64,000 nucleotides of DNA from Maritimibacter sp. (GCA_011389895.1 JAABTN010000001.1:62001-126000), one strand, 5' to 3'. Positions 1-8,497 are shown, counted from the first letter of the stretch. Program-made: numbers and translations. The notes: generated by a model from the letters alone, not told the origin.

Positions 1-746
1 GGAGCGTGCCGGTCTGGCTGCCGATCGCGGTGGGGGGCGCCGTGCTCGCGGTTTTTGTCGCGCGCCAGATCGCCCTGGGACCAAGGGAGCGCGCGCTTTT
101 GGACCTGCGCACCTTTCGCCACGGGGTTTTCACGGTGGGGACGGTAATGCTTGGCCTGTCGATGATGGCGCTCTTCGGCATGATCATCCTTTTGCCGATC
201 TACATGCAGAACGTGCTCTGGATGGAGCCGCTTCAGGCCGGGTTGATGCTGTTGCCCGGCGGGCTGACCATGGGCCTCTTGGCACCGGTCGTCGGGCGGT
301 TGTTTGATGCCCATGGTGCGCGCAAGCTAGTGATCCCCGGTGCGGTCGCCGTGTCGGCGGCGCTTTGGACCATGACGACCTTCGGGGTGGATACCGGCAT
401 TGGCATGGTGCTGGGCGGGCATATCCTGTTGAGCATCGGGCTGGCCTTCCTGTTCACGCCCCTCTTCACCTCGAGCCTCGGGGCGCTTCCCAGTGAGCTG
501 TATTCGCACGGCTCCGCGCTCATCGGGACGATCCAGCAGGTGTCGGGGGCCGCCGGGATCGCGCTTTTCGTGTCGGTCATGTCGCTGGGGTCTGCCGCCG
601 CGCTCGCCCGTGGTCTGGGCGAGGTCGCGGCCTTGGCCGAGGGGTTGCGATATGGCTTTGCCTGCGGTGCCGTGGCCTCGCTCTTTCTCATCGGCGCCGG
701 GGTCTTCGTGCGCCGCCCGCCCGATCAGGCCAACGCCCCGCGCTGA
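1..746 (+). CDS. MFS multidrug exporter, DHA2/EmrB type (C-terminal part)
   Basis: This is the C-terminal part of a major facilitator drug exporter; the reading frame is open to the window edge, so the true start lies upstream. The visible roughly 246 residues are almost entirely hydrophobic helices with short loops, about half of the 14-helix DHA2 (EmrB-like) architecture. The stretch QAGLMLLPGGL followed by GRLFDAHGAR matches the conserved second-half loop of DHA2 proteins. The family exports drugs or other amphipathic compounds by proton antiport in the inner membrane; the substrate cannot be read from sequence. The gene is convergent with the DUF2244 gene, and a row of GC hairpins lies between them. 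Confidence 0.85.
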   Translation, partial: SVPVWLPIAVGGAVLAVFVARQIALGPRERALLDLRTFRHGVFTVGTVMLGLSMMALFGMIILLPIYMQNVLWMEPLQAGLMLLPGGLTMGLLAPVVGRLFDAHGARKLVIPGAVAVSAALWTMTTFGVDTGIGMVLGGHILLSIGLAFLFTPLFTSSLGALPSELYSHGSALIGTIQQVSGAAGIALFVSVMSLGSAAALARGLGEVAALAEGLRYGFACGAVASLFLIGAGVFVRRPPDQANAPR

Positions 747-803
747 TCCCCACGCTTGGCGGTGTCGACCGGAGCCTGCGCCGGGGGCGCAGGCGCAGGA
801 TAT

Positions 804-857
804 GCGCGGCTTGCGCCGCGCGGGCAGGGGGCGTTGCCCCCACGGGGCTGCGCCCCG
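804..857. repeat. Three consecutive GC-rich hairpins between convergent genes
   Basis: Three perfect short inverted repeats follow one another: GCGCGGC (804-810) with GCCGCGC (815-821), GGGGGC (827-832) with GCCCCC (836-841), and CGGGGC (843-848) with GCCCCG (852-857). Loops are 3 to 4 bases. They sit between the MFS stop and the DUF2244 stop, so a bidirectional terminator or mRNA 3'-end element is likely. There is no long T-run. Confidence 0.6.
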
Positions 858-904
858 CGTCCCCCAAGGTATTTTCGAAACGCTGAAGGGGCGTGGCACC
901 CGGG

Positions 905-1447
905 TCAGGCGCGGCGCGACTTTGCGCGGGTCAGGGTGCGCGCGATCTCGTCATAGAGGGCGGGGCGTTCGTCATCGGATAGGAAGGCCCCGATCTCGAC
1001 CTCGCGCCCGTTGCCCTTGAGGGTGATGTAATCCTCGATCGGGCCGCTGTCCTTGTGGCGCTGCACCGTGACCCAGTGAGGGTTGGCCTCCCAGTCCGAG
1101 AACTTCCCCCGGGGGCCGGTGCGGGTGAGCTGGATGTGATCGGTCCAGATTGACAACTCTTCGAGGATTTCCCCGTCGCGGTAGCTTTTGCCAAGGGACC
1201 ACCAGAGCGCGAAGATGACCAAGAGGCCGGGGAAGAAGAGCCACCACATCGCCACGGTGCCGACGAAGCCCGCCACCGGGATCATCAGCGCGACATAGGC
1301 AAAACCGATGGCAAAGGCGAAGCCGCGTTTGGGCAGGCTTCTGTAAGGCCAGGCGTGCAGCACGGCGATGGGATCGCCCCCGTCTGCGTGGCCCGGCGTG
1401 TCCTGGCGCGGGGGCTCATAAAGCGGGGTGTCCCATTCGAAGGGCAT
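905..1447 (-). CDS. DUF2244 domain membrane protein
   Basis: A 180-residue protein of the DUF2244 family. It has a short N-terminal cytoplasmic part, two membrane helices at about residues 43-62 and 64-83, and a C-terminal beta-rich domain with the family pattern of aromatic and basic residues (WTDHIQLTRTGPRG). The function is not known; in related bacteria it is often found near cytochrome oxidase genes, as here. Its ATG overlaps the stop of the preceding membrane-protein gene (TGATG), which points to translational coupling and membership of the ctaD transcription unit or its read-through. A minor role in oxidase assembly is possible but is inference from position only. Confidence 0.8.
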   Translation of the reverse strand: MPFEWDTPLYEPPRQDTPGHADGGDPIAVLHAWPYRSLPKRGFAFAIGFAYVALMIPVAGFVGTVAMWWLFFPGLLVIFALWWSLGKSYRDGEILEELSIWTDHIQLTRTGPRGKFSDWEANPHWVTVQRHKDSGPIEDYITLKGNGREVEIGAFLSDDERPALYDEIARTLTRAKSRRA

Positions 1448-1926
1448 CAGGCGGACCCCCGGAGGCGGCGGATGACAGGGCGCAGGAGGATGACGAAGCC
1501 GAGGCCCAAGAGGCCCGCCATGAAGAAATAGGCGCCAAGGTTGGCAATCGCGGAACGCCAGCCGCCGGTGCTGGGCGGCAGGGTGGTGAGCGGCAGGAGG
1601 CTCAGCGCGCCACCGATGAGGAGCATGAGGAAAAGCGTGACCGTGGTCAAGCGGTCCTCGGGGCCGAGGCGCTCTTTCACCGCTTGGGCGACAAGCAGGA
1701 GGAAGGTCAGGATCACGAGGCTGCGGATGAAGACGATGGAGCCGAAAAGGAAATAGCTGTCGCCATTGGCATCGGCGGACTCCATGGGCCAGAACATGGC
1801 GGTCACCATGTAGGCCACCACGCCAAGCAGGCCCCCGGCCATCACCAACGATGTCCGCAGACGTAGACCCAGTGCGGCGAGGGCCAGGGCCGGAATCAAT
1901 AGCAGCAGGACGGCAGGCGGCAGCAT
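1447..1926 (-). CDS. Hypothetical membrane protein downstream of ctaD
   Basis: A 159-residue, very hydrophobic protein with about five predicted membrane helices and no soluble domain. I do not recognise a named family. The start is supported by a good ribosome site (GGAAGGA) seven bases before the ATG. It begins about 70 bases after the ctaD stop, beyond a hairpin that looks like a terminator, and its stop overlaps the start of the DUF2244 gene. The two small membrane genes therefore form a coupled pair that may depend on read-through from ctaD or on a promoter inside the ctaD end. Confidence 0.7.
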   Translation of the reverse strand: MLPPAVLLLLIPALALAALGLRLRTSLVMAGGLLGVVAYMVTAMFWPMESADANGDSYFLFGSIVFIRSLVILTFLLLVAQAVKERLGPEDRLTTVTLFLMLLIGGALSLLPLTTLPPSTGGWRSAIANLGAYFFMAGLLGLGFVILLRPVIRRLRGSA

Positions 1927-1947
1927 GGGTGTCCTTCCAAGTAGAAA

Positions 1948-1971
1948 GGCCCGGACGTCTCCGCCCGGGCC
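1948..1971 (-). terminator. Hairpin after ctaD
   Basis: On the minus strand a 7-bp perfect GC stem (GGCCCGG at 1948-1954 pairing with CCGGGCC at 1965-1971, 10-base loop) follows the ctaD stop and runs into a short T-rich stretch. It is a plausible intrinsic terminator or attenuator between ctaD and the next small membrane gene. Confidence 0.6.
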
Positions 1972-1996
1972 CTTCGGTTATCGTGACCGCCAGCCC

Positions 1997-3670
1997 CTAG
2001 TGGCTGTGGCCGTGATCCCAGTCTTCACGCTTCGGGAGCTGTTCGAAGGTATGCTCCGGCGGCGGCGTCGGCAGCGTCCACTCAAGCGTGTCGGCGTATT
2101 CGTTCCAGTAGTTGTTCTCGGTGATGCGCCGACCCGCCTTGAGCGTGTAGAGCATGATCCCGAAGAAGAACACGAAGGACGCGAAGGACAGGAACGCACC
2201 GTAGGTCGAGATCTTGTTCCAGTAAGCGAAGGCTTCCGGGTAGTCGATGTAACGGCGCGGCATGCCCTGACGACCCAGGAAGTGCTGCGGGAAGAAGGTG
2301 ACGTTCACGCCGATGAAGAACATCCAGAAGTGCAGCTTGCCTGCCCATTCCGGATACTGGCGACCCGACATCTTGCCGATCCAGTAGTAGATCCCGGCAA
2401 AGATGGTGAAGGCCGCGCCCATCGACATCGTGTAGTGGAAGTGCGCCACGACATAATAGGTGTCGTGATAGACCCGGTCGACCCCGGCCTGCGACAGCAC
2501 CACACCCGTCACACCGCCGATGGTGAACAGGATCAGGAAGCCGAAGGCAAAGAGCATCGGTGTCTTGAACTCGATCGAGCCGCCCCACATCGTCGCGATC
2601 CACGAGAAGATCTTGATGCCCGTTGGCACCGCGATCACCATCGTGGCGAGCATGAAGTAGGACTGTTGCTGGAGCGACATCCCGACCGTGTACATGTGGT
2701 GCGCCCAGACGACGAAGCCGATCACGCCGATGGCGATCAGCGCCCAGACCATCGGCAGGTAGCCGAAGACCGGTTTGCGCGCGAAGGTCGCGAAGACGTG
2801 GCTGACAAGCCCGAAGCCGGGCAGGATCACGATATACACCTCCGGGTGGCCGAAGAACCACAGGATGTGTTGATACAGGATCGGGTCACCGCCGCCCGCC
2901 GGGTCGAAGAAGGTCGTCCCGAAGTTGCGGTCCATCAGCAGCATGGTGATGGCGCCCGCGAGCACCGGCAGGGCCAGAAGGATGAGCCACGCGGTGACGA
3001 AGACCGACCATGCAAAGAGCGGCACCTTGAACATCGTCATGCCCGGTGCGCGCATGTTGAGGAAGGTGGTGATGATGTTGATCGCCCCGAGGATCGACGA
3101 GGCCCCCGACACGTGAACCGCGAAGATCGCGAGATCCATCGAATACCCGCCCTCGGTCGTGGACAGCGGCGGATACAGCACCCAGCCGACGCCCGAGCCA
3201 AGCTGATCATTGCCACCCGGGGCCAGAAGCGACGCTACGCCAAGCGCGGTGCCGGTCACGAAAAGCCAGAAGGACAGGTTGTTCATCCGCGGGAAGGCCA
3301 TGTCCGGGGCCCCGATCTGGAGCGGCATGAAGTAGTTGCCAAAGCCCCCGAAGAGCGCCGGGATGACGACGAAAAACATCATCAGGACGCCGTGATAGGT
3401 GATCATCACGTTCCAGAGGTGGCCGTTCGGCGTACATTCGGCTGCGCTGTCCGCGAACAGTCGCGCGCCTTCGAGGCACATGTGCTGAACACCGGGCTCC
3501 ATCAGTTCGAGGCGCATGAACACGGTGAACGACACCGAGATCAGCCCCACGATGGCCGAGGTGATCAGGTAAAGGATACCGATATCCTTGTGGTTGGTGG
3601 ACATGAACCAGCGCGTGAAGAAACCGCGGTTGTCTTCGTGGTCATGACCCTGGATGGCTGCGTCGGCCAT
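1997..3670 (-). CDS. ctaD: Cytochrome c oxidase subunit I (aa3 type)
   Basis: The catalytic subunit of the aa3-type cytochrome c oxidase, which reduces oxygen to water and pumps protons across the inner membrane. The 557-residue protein has the usual twelve-helix layout and carries the key residues: [12 protein letters not shown] (haem a ligand), [10 protein letters not shown] (CuB histidine cross-linked to tyrosine, with the channel glutamate), AHHMYTVGM (two CuB histidines) and [11 protein letters not shown] (haem ligands). An open frame extends further upstream, but the ATG at 3668-3670 has a strong ribosome site (AGGGAG) and gives the family N-terminus. Subunits II and III are not adjacent, as is common in Rhodobacterales. 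An FNR-type box lies about 120 bases upstream. Confidence 0.98.
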   Translation of the reverse strand: MADAAIQGHDHEDNRGFFTRWFMSTNHKDIGILYLITSAIVGLISVSFTVFMRLELMEPGVQHMCLEGARLFADSAAECTPNGHLWNVMITYHGVLMMFFVVIPALFGGFGNYFMPLQIGAPDMAFPRMNNLSFWLFVTGTALGVASLLAPGGNDQLGSGVGWVLYPPLSTTEGGYSMDLAIFAVHVSGASSILGAINIITTFLNMRAPGMTMFKVPLFAWSVFVTAWLILLALPVLAGAITMLLMDRNFGTTFFDPAGGGDPILYQHILWFFGHPEVYIVILPGFGLVSHVFATFARKPVFGYLPMVWALIAIGVIGFVVWAHHMYTVGMSLQQQSYFMLATMVIAVPTGIKIFSWIATMWGGSIEFKTPMLFAFGFLILFTIGGVTGVVLSQAGVDRVYHDTYYVVAHFHYTMSMGAAFTIFAGIYYWIGKMSGRQYPEWAGKLHFWMFFIGVNVTFFPQHFLGRQGMPRRYIDYPEAFAYWNKISTYGAFLSFASFVFFFGIMLYTLKAGRRITENNYWNEYADTLEWTLPTPPPEHTFEQLPKREDWDHGHSH

Positions 3671-3789
3671 TCTGGTCTCCCTTGTTTTCCTTCCCACACG
3701 GGGGCGATGATAAATTCGCGGGCTCAAAGACAGACTCGCCCCCGCAGCATTGGGGTCGTGTTTAATGCGACAATTCGCGCAGGGCAATG

Positions 3790-3803
3790 TTGATCGAGAT
3801 CAA
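3790..3803. promoter_or_regulatory. FNR/FnrL-type binding site upstream of ctaD
   Basis: The sequence TTGATCGAGATCAA is an exact match to the FNR/CRP-family consensus TTGAT-N4-ATCAA. It lies about 120 bases upstream of the ctaD start, in the long gap that precedes this gene. Control of the aerobic oxidase by an oxygen-sensing FnrL-type regulator, or by a related Dnr/NnrR protein, is the expected reading. Whether it activates or represses depends on distance to the transcription start, which I cannot place. Confidence 0.75.
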
Positions 3804-4004
3804 ACCTGCACGTTCCTGCATGTGAACCGAAAAAAACGTGGGTTCAGGGAGTTATCTGCGACGGCATGCCGCAGGAATCGCGACCGGGTGTGCGGGTTTT
3901 TGAAAAAACCGTGCGCCGCCCGGGCCGAAATCCCGGTGCCGTGACCTTGGGCCGGGTCGGGCGGCGCGGTGCCTGGCGGACCTTGGGCCGAGGCGCGGGC
4001 CTGA

Positions 4005-4033
4005 AAAAGCCCCGCCGGATCGGGCGGGGCTTT
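4005..4033 (-). terminator. Intrinsic terminator of the cytochrome c gene
   Basis: A strong hairpin with arms AAAGCCCCGCC and GGGCGGGGCTTT around a short loop. Read on the minus strand the stem is followed by five T residues, as expected for a Rho-independent terminator of the cytochrome c gene about 70 bases upstream of it. Confidence 0.85.
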
Positions 4034-4099
4034 GAAGGGATCGGGGTCGGTCCGTGGTCTGGTCAGCGGTCCAGCCCGTGGCCCGGTCAGTGTCCGATG

Positions 4100-4510
4100 C
4101 TACTCGGAAAAGGTTGCAAGATAGGCTGCGACATCTTCGCCGTCTCTCAGCTTGAAGGTCATTTTCGACCGGGCGGTTTCGCCAAGATAGTCGGAGAGAA
4201 ACGCTTTCGGATCAGCGGCATATTCGACCAGCAGTTCTTCGGTCCACACCAACCCGGCTTCCCCGGCGGCGACGATGCTGTCGCCATAGTTGAAACCTTC
4301 GACGGTGCCGGCGGTGCTGCCCACGATGCCGTAAAGGTTCGGTCCGGTCCGGCCGCCCTTCACGATGCTTTCGCCGTCAGCATCGGTGATTTCATGGCAG
4401 GCTTTGCACTTGCGAAATTCTTTCTCACCGGCGGCTGCATCGCCTTCTGCGAACAGCGCGGTGCCGGAAAAGGCGAGCGCGAAGGTAGCGGTTGTCAGGA
4501 TGGCTTTCAT
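4100..4510 (-). CDS. cycA: Cytochrome c2/c550-type soluble cytochrome c
   Basis: A 136-residue periplasmic class I cytochrome c. Residues 1 to about 21 form a cleavable Sec signal ending TALFA. The mature protein begins EGDAAAGEKEF and has one haem-attachment motif, CKACH. The segment TARSKMTFKL supplies the probable methionine axial ligand, and GPNLYGIVG is the conserved loop of the c2 family. It carries electrons from the bc1 complex to the terminal oxidase (and in phototrophs to the reaction centre). The ribosome site GAGGA lies just before the ATG. It sits upstream of ctaD on the same strand, with its own terminator between them, so the two are neighbours but probably separate transcripts. 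Confidence 0.93.
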   Translation of the reverse strand: MKAILTTATFALAFSGTALFAEGDAAAGEKEFRKCKACHEITDADGESIVKGGRTGPNLYGIVGSTAGTVEGFNYGDSIVAAGEAGLVWTEELLVEYAADPKAFLSDYLGETARSKMTFKLRDGEDVAAYLATFSE

Positions 4511-4660
4511 GGCGTTCCTCGATATTTGCGTTCAGTGATCCCGTGGAAGGAATCGATCAACTCCGTCCCAAGGTCTGATGCGAACATGGCCGCTGCCGGG
4601 CGCGGTCGCAAGTGTCGCTTTGTCGCAATGTCCGGCGTGGGCCGCGCAGATGGGAGCCGG

Positions 4661-5314
4661 TCAGAAAACATCGTCGAATGTGCGTTTCAGGGCGACATCC
4701 ACGTCTGCAAGGGTCACGGGCAGGCCCAGATCGACGAGCGAGGTGACCCCATGCTCGCTGATGCCGCAGGGCACGATGCCGGTGAAGTGATCAAGCTCGG
4801 GTTCGACATTGATCGACAGGCCATGAAAGCTCACCCATTTGCGCAGGCGAATGCCGATCGCCGCAATCTTGTCCTCGGCTTTGGCGCCCGCCGCCGTGCG
4901 CGGCTTGTCATCCCGATGGACCCAGACGCCGACGCGCCCGTCGCGGATCTCGCCGGTCACGTTGAAGGCATCGAGCGTGGCGATCACCCATGCCTCGAGT
5001 TGTTTCACGAAGGCGCGCACATCGCGCCCGCGCGTGTTCAGGTCAAGCATCACATAAACCACCCGCTGCCCCGGTCCGTGATAGGTGTATTGCCCGCCCC
5101 GTCTGGTCACATGGACGGGAAAGCGGTCGGGGTCGACCAGATCGCGGATATTGGCCGAGGTGCCGGCGGTATAAAGTGGCGGATGTTCGACCAGCCAGAT
5201 CAACTCATCGGCTTCGCCCTTGGCGATAGCCTCGGCGCGGGCCTCCATCCGGGCCACGGCGGTGTCGTAGTCCGTCAAACCTTCGGAGATGTTCCATTCG
5301 ACCATGGCTGTCAC
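4661..5314 (-). CDS. lipB: Octanoyl-[ACP]:protein N-octanoyltransferase
   Basis: Transfers octanoyl groups from acyl carrier protein to lipoyl domains of 2-oxoacid dehydrogenases and the glycine cleavage H protein, the first step of lipoate assembly in the cytosol. The 217-residue sequence has all the family motifs: [30 protein letters not shown] with the catalytic lysine, and GIVPCGI with the catalytic cysteine. The upstream LytTR gene overlaps it by four bases (GTGA) if the GTG start is used; an ATG three codons further in (5303-5305) is an equally good start and gives MVEWN. Confidence 0.95.
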   Translation of the reverse strand: MTAMVEWNISEGLTDYDTAVARMEARAEAIAKGEADELIWLVEHPPLYTAGTSANIRDLVDPDRFPVHVTRRGGQYTYHGPGQRVVYVMLDLNTRGRDVRAFVKQLEAWVIATLDAFNVTGEIRDGRVGVWVHRDDKPRTAAGAKAEDKIAAIGIRLRKWVSFHGLSINVEPELDHFTGIVPCGISEHGVTSLVDLGLPVTLADVDVALKRTFDDVF

Positions 5315-6081
5315 CGGGGCAAAAGCCCCGCCTCCCTGATCGCAGGGATGTAGGTGCGGCTGACGGGAATGTCACGCCCGTCGACCATGGTCAGAACCGC
5401 GCGCGCGCCATCGCGCCGGGCGGATTTGACCGCGCCGGTGACCACCCAATGGGAGCGGTGAACCTGCAACCCCGGTGTGTCTCCCACCTCTGCCATCGCA
5501 TCCGACAGCCGGATCAGGACCAACTCCGCACCCTTGGTCGTCACCACCTCGACATAGTGATCCTGCACCGAGAGCGAGATCAACGCCCCGCGCTTTTCGA
5601 CCGGCAACCGTTCGAGAAGGCGGGCCGGTGTCGCGGTGTCGTCGCGCATCATGCTGCGTTCGATGGCGACATAGGCACCGGACACCACGATCGAGATGAG
5701 GACGACGTTGATCCCAAGGGTGGCAAGATACCCCGGCTCGGACACCGTCAGGCGAAACACCAGCCAATTCACGACCAGAAGGGCTCCGAGGTTCGCCACC
5801 CCGGCGGCCGCGCCCGACGCCACCACCGAGGGCCAGAGCGGGACATTTCGCGCGCGCAGGATCTCGGCAACAGGCGTCGCGACGAGAGAGCCGAGAAAGA
5901 ACCCGAGCGTGGCGACGAACACCCAGTAGACCACGCGCGGCGCAACGGCGAGACCGCCGGTGCCGAAGGGCGCGGCAAGCCCCAGAATCACGCCCGCCGC
6001 AAGGACCCCGATCCAGACCGAGGGGCTGGTCGCGAGCGATTGCATTTCACGCTTCGCGATCTGTAACGGCGATCCGTCCAC
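5311..6081 (-). CDS. Membrane-bound LytTR-family transcriptional regulator
   Basis: A 256-residue protein with four predicted membrane helices (about 21-38, 50-70, 84-106, 119-140) followed by a LytTR DNA-binding domain at about 163-255. The domain shows the family pattern [15 protein letters not shown], then LQVHRSHWV and the C-terminal [16 protein letters not shown]. There is no receiver domain, so sensing is probably through the membrane part. The GTG start has an excellent ribosome site (AGGAGG five bases upstream). It overlaps lipB by four bases, so both are likely on one mRNA. The signal and target genes are unknown. Confidence 0.87.
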   Translation of the reverse strand: MDGSPLQIAKREMQSLATSPSVWIGVLAAGVILGLAAPFGTGGLAVAPRVVYWVFVATLGFFLGSLVATPVAEILRARNVPLWPSVVASGAAAGVANLGALLVVNWLVFRLTVSEPGYLATLGINVVLISIVVSGAYVAIERSMMRDDTATPARLLERLPVEKRGALISLSVQDHYVEVVTTKGAELVLIRLSDAMAEVGDTPGLQVHRSHWVVTGAVKSARRDGARAVLTMVDGRDIPVSRTYIPAIREAGLLPR

Positions 6082-6180
6082 GTTTTCCTCCTATCGGCCC
6101 ACGTATCCGCGCTCGCCTGCCGGTCCGCGCCTTGTCACAGAAGTGCCACTTCGATCCCGCCAAGACAAGGAGACCCCGAC

Positions 6181-6675
6181 ATGACGCTCACCCCGATCCT
6201 GACCGCAACACCCGAGATCCAGATCCACGTGATCGCCGCCCTTCTGACACTTGCGCTCTTGCCCCTGACGCTGTTTCGCAAGAAACGCGACCGGGTGCAC
6301 AAGGTGTCGGGTTACATCTGGATCACCGCGATGATGGTCACCGCGTTCTCGTCGTTCTGGATCAATGGCATTCGCCTTGTCGGCCCGTTCTCACCGATCC
6401 ACGCGCTGTCGGTTCTGACCATCGTCAATGTCGTCTGGGCGCTGGTCGAGGTGCGCCGGCGGCGCATCCGCACCCATGAACAGATCCTGAAGACCACGGC
6501 GTTCTGGTCGCTGGGGGTTGCCGGGCTCTTCACGCTCCTCCCGGGGCGGATGATGAACCACGCCTTGTTCGGCGACGCATCGGTCGCCGGTTTTGCGGCC
6601 GCCTTCACGATCGCGACGATCCTCGTGGCCCGCTACGGCTTCCCGCGCGGCTATCGCGATATCGCCACCAGATGA
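6181..6675 (+). CDS. DUF2306 family membrane protein
   Basis: A 164-residue membrane protein with about five helices. The run HKVSGYIWITAMMV followed later by RTHEQILKTTAFWSLG fits the DUF2306 family, whose members carry conserved histidines and resemble small b-type-haem-like membrane domains; no function is established. An AAGGAG ribosome site lies nine bases before the ATG. It is divergent from the LytTR gene with about 100 bases between, so the two could share control. Confidence 0.75.
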   Translation: MTLTPILTATPEIQIHVIAALLTLALLPLTLFRKKRDRVHKVSGYIWITAMMVTAFSSFWINGIRLVGPFSPIHALSVLTIVNVVWALVEVRRRRIRTHEQILKTTAFWSLGVAGLFTLLPGRMMNHALFGDASVAGFAAAFTIATILVARYGFPRGYRDIATR

Positions 6676-6714
6676 GCGGTGCGGGGGGATTTTGCACAAA
6701 TCGCAAATACCCCC

Positions 6715-6743
6715 TTCACATCCCCCTTAACCCACGCTATTCA
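6715..6743 (+). promoter_or_regulatory. Candidate promoter of the tRNA-Leu gene
   Basis: TTCACA (6715-6720) and TATTCA (6738-6743) are separated by exactly 17 bases and end 22 bases before the tRNA. They resemble sigma-70 -35 and -10 boxes. This is a pattern match only. Confidence 0.5.
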
Positions 6744-6765
6744 GCGCGCCACCAAGCCAAGATTT

Positions 6766-6852
6766 GCGGTCGTGGCGGAATTGGTAGACGCGCAGCGTTG
6801 AGGTCGCTGTGGGGTAACACCCGTGGAAGTTCGAGTCTTCTCGACCGCACCA
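6766..6852 (+). tRNA. tRNA-Leu (anticodon GAG)
   Basis: The acceptor arms GCGGTCG and CGACCGC pair perfectly around an 87-base gene that ends with an encoded ACCA. The anticodon stem CAGCG/CGCTG closes a loop TTGAGGT with anticodon GAG, reading CUC/CUU leucine codons. A long variable arm (CTGTGGGGTAACACCCGTGG region) and the D-loop GGTAGACGC are typical of class II tRNA-Leu. A terminator follows directly. Confidence 0.96.
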
Positions 6853-6874
6853 ATCTCCCGGATGGGAGAGGCAC

Positions 6875-6902
6875 AAAGCCCCGCCGTTTCGGTGGGGCTT
6901 TT
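6875..6902 (+). terminator. Terminator after tRNA-Leu
   Basis: AAAGCCCCGCC and GGTGGGGCTTTT form a strong stem around a short loop, with T residues at the end on the plus strand, 23 bases after the tRNA 3' end. Confidence 0.85.
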
Positions 6903-6972
6903 GGGTTTCGGGACGACGCGCGACAAACTAAAATGAGCTTGTCTTTGGCGCGCATCAAGGCATTGTCTTGCC

Positions 6973-7170
6973 ATGGAAGCCCTTCTTCCCTTCGCGGCTA
7001 TCACTGTTATCGGCGTTATTCTTTACCAGCTTTTTGCGCTGGTCGGCGACATGGCGACGGACCGGGGGCATGACCCATGGGTCTGGTGGATCATTTCGCT
7101 GGTTTGGTCGCCAGTGGGCTCAATCATCGTGATGTGGGTGTTCTTCCCGATCGAGGATGACGAAAGCTAA
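6973..7170 (+). CDS. Small two-helix membrane protein
   Basis: A 65-residue protein with two hydrophobic helices (about residues 4-24 and 36-58) joined by a polar linker RGHDPWVWW and an acidic C-terminus EDDES. It belongs to no family I can name. The ribosome site is weak (AGG about 12 bases before the ATG). It stands alone between the tRNA terminator and the DUF2218 gene. The strongly patterned hydrophobic and polar segments favour a real gene over chance. Confidence 0.55.
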   Translation: MEALLPFAAITVIGVILYQLFALVGDMATDRGHDPWVWWIISLVWSPVGSIIVMWVFFPIEDDES

Positions 7171-7294
7171 CGCCCCCGGCCCTGCAATTATGCACATGGT
7201 CATCCACGCGTTGCGCGGCTGATTGGGTTGCCAAGGGTGAATCATCCATATTACCTGATAAAAATAATAAGGATATGCTGAAAAGGACCGGGAC

Positions 7295-7582
7295 ATGGTG
7301 ACCAGTGAAGCCTACCTGACAACCGAGAACGGGTCGAAATACCTGCAACAACTGCGCAAGCACTTCGGCCACAAGACCGAGGTCGAAGTCACGCCAAAGG
7401 AAGGTCGTGTGAAACTGCGCGCGGGGGTGGCGCGGCTAAAAGCGGATGACGCCGGTTTGTGGGGTCAGGTGGAAACCGACAAGGCCGAGGATATTCCCGG
7501 CCTGCAAAACGTCATCGACCGCCACCTTGAACGCTTTGCCTTTCGCGAGACGCTCAAAACCATGCCTTGGCCGCAGGTCTGA
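7295..7582 (+). CDS. DUF2218 domain protein
   Basis: A 95-residue cytosolic protein of the DUF2218 family. The N-terminal pattern TTENGSKYLQQLRKHFGHK and C-terminal VIDRHLERFAFRE are typical of it. In other bacteria the family is often linked to iron or siderophore genes, but no such genes are adjacent here, so I assign no role. An AAGGA ribosome site precedes the ATG. The upstream 124 bases are unusually AT-rich for this window and probably hold the promoter. Confidence 0.85.
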   Translation: MVTSEAYLTTENGSKYLQQLRKHFGHKTEVEVTPKEGRVKLRAGVARLKADDAGLWGQVETDKAEDIPGLQNVIDRHLERFAFRETLKTMPWPQV

Positions 7583-7595
7583 TCACCCCCCTTCC

Positions 7596-7615
7596 GTTAG
7601 GTAATTCTACCTAAC
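7596..7615. promoter_or_regulatory. Perfect 20-base palindrome upstream of scoAB
   Basis: GTTAGGTA (7596-7603) and TACCTAAC (7608-7615) are perfect inverted repeats around ATTC. The site sits just after the DUF2218 stop and about 160 bases before the scoA start. The size and symmetry suit a dimeric TetR- or GntR-type repressor of ketone-body or acyl-CoA metabolism; the regulator is not in this window as far as I can tell. Confidence 0.55.
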
Positions 7616-7774
7616 CTTGCGTGCTTGTGGTCCGGCCCGCCCCTTGCTAGCAAAGGCCATGATCCGAAACGCGATAGGTTTGGGGGATCGCGCGGCGACA
7701 GGCGCGGGCCTTTCGCCTGTCTCGGACCGGAGGGCCTGAGGAGGGCCGGTGCAACCAACGAGGACTAGGATAGT

Positions 7775-8497
7775 ATGAAGAAAGTGTTCGCTACGGCAGA
7801 TGAGGCCTTGGACGGCATCCTGCACGACGGGATGCTGATCGCCGCCGGTGGCTTTGGCCTTTGCGGGATCCCCGAGCTTCTCATCGACGCGCTGGTCAAG
7901 AGCGGGGTCAAGGATCTGACCGTCGCCTCGAACAACGCGGGCGTCGATGGGTTTGGCTTGGGCAAGCTGCTTGAAACCAAGCAGATCAAGAAGATGATGT
8001 CGTCCTACGTGGGCGAGAACGCGGAATTCATGCGACAGTATCTGGCGGGTGAGCTGGAGCTTGAATTCAACCCGCAGGGCACGCTGGCCGAGCGGATGCG
8101 CGCGGGCGGTTCGGGCATCGCGGGGTTTTACACCAAGACCGGCTACGGCACCCAGATCGGGGAGGGCAAAGAGGTCAAGGTGTTCCCGACCGGCCCCCAG
8201 GGCCAACCCGAGCACTATATCCTCGAAGAAGGCATCTTCGCGGACCTGGCGATCGTGAAAGCCTGGAAAGCCGACGACACCGGCAACCTCGTGTTCCGCA
8301 AGACCGCGCGCAACTTCAACCCGCCTGCGGCGATGTGCGGCAAGATCTGCGTTGTCGAGGTCGAGGAAATCGTGCCGCGCGGCACGCTCGACCCCGACCA
8401 CATTCACCTGCCGGGGATCTTCGTGCACCGCATCATTCAGGGCGAGCACGAGAAACGGATCGAAAAAGTCACCACGCGCAGCCGGGAGGACGCATAA
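7775..8497 (+). CDS. scoA: Succinyl-CoA:3-ketoacid CoA-transferase subunit A
   Basis: The alpha subunit of 3-oxoacid CoA-transferase, which moves CoA from succinyl-CoA to acetoacetate and so links acetoacetate and PHB breakdown to acetyl-CoA. The 240-residue protein shows the family glycine-rich start [15 protein letters not shown], then [12 protein letters not shown] and [15 protein letters not shown]. It is the usual length for this subunit in bacteria where A and B are separate. It overlaps subunit B by the stop/start TAATG, so the pair is translationally coupled. A perfect palindrome upstream is a candidate operator. Confidence 0.95.
   Translation: MKKVFATADEALDGILHDGMLIAAGGFGLCGIPELLIDALVKSGVKDLTVASNNAGVDGFGLGKLLETKQIKKMMSSYVGENAEFMRQYLAGELELEFNPQGTLAERMRAGGSGIAGFYTKTGYGTQIGEGKEVKVFPTGPQGQPEHYILEEGIFADLAIVKAWKADDTGNLVFRKTARNFNPPAAMCGKICVVEVEEIVPRGTLDPDHIHLPGIFVHRIIQGEHEKRIEKVTTRSREDA

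Larger units (their letters stand above)
3671..4099. other. Intergenic region between ctaD and the cytochrome c gene
   Basis: This 429-base gap has no convincing gene; the open frames crossing it are composition artefacts. It holds the ctaD leader and promoter region with one FNR-type palindrome, and near its far end the terminator hairpin of the cytochrome c gene. Confidence 0.7.

Noticed and set aside
1925-3793. 622-codon plus-strand open frame across ctaD
   Set aside because: It is the antisense shadow of ctaD; its protein is full of R, H, E and D with no fold pattern.
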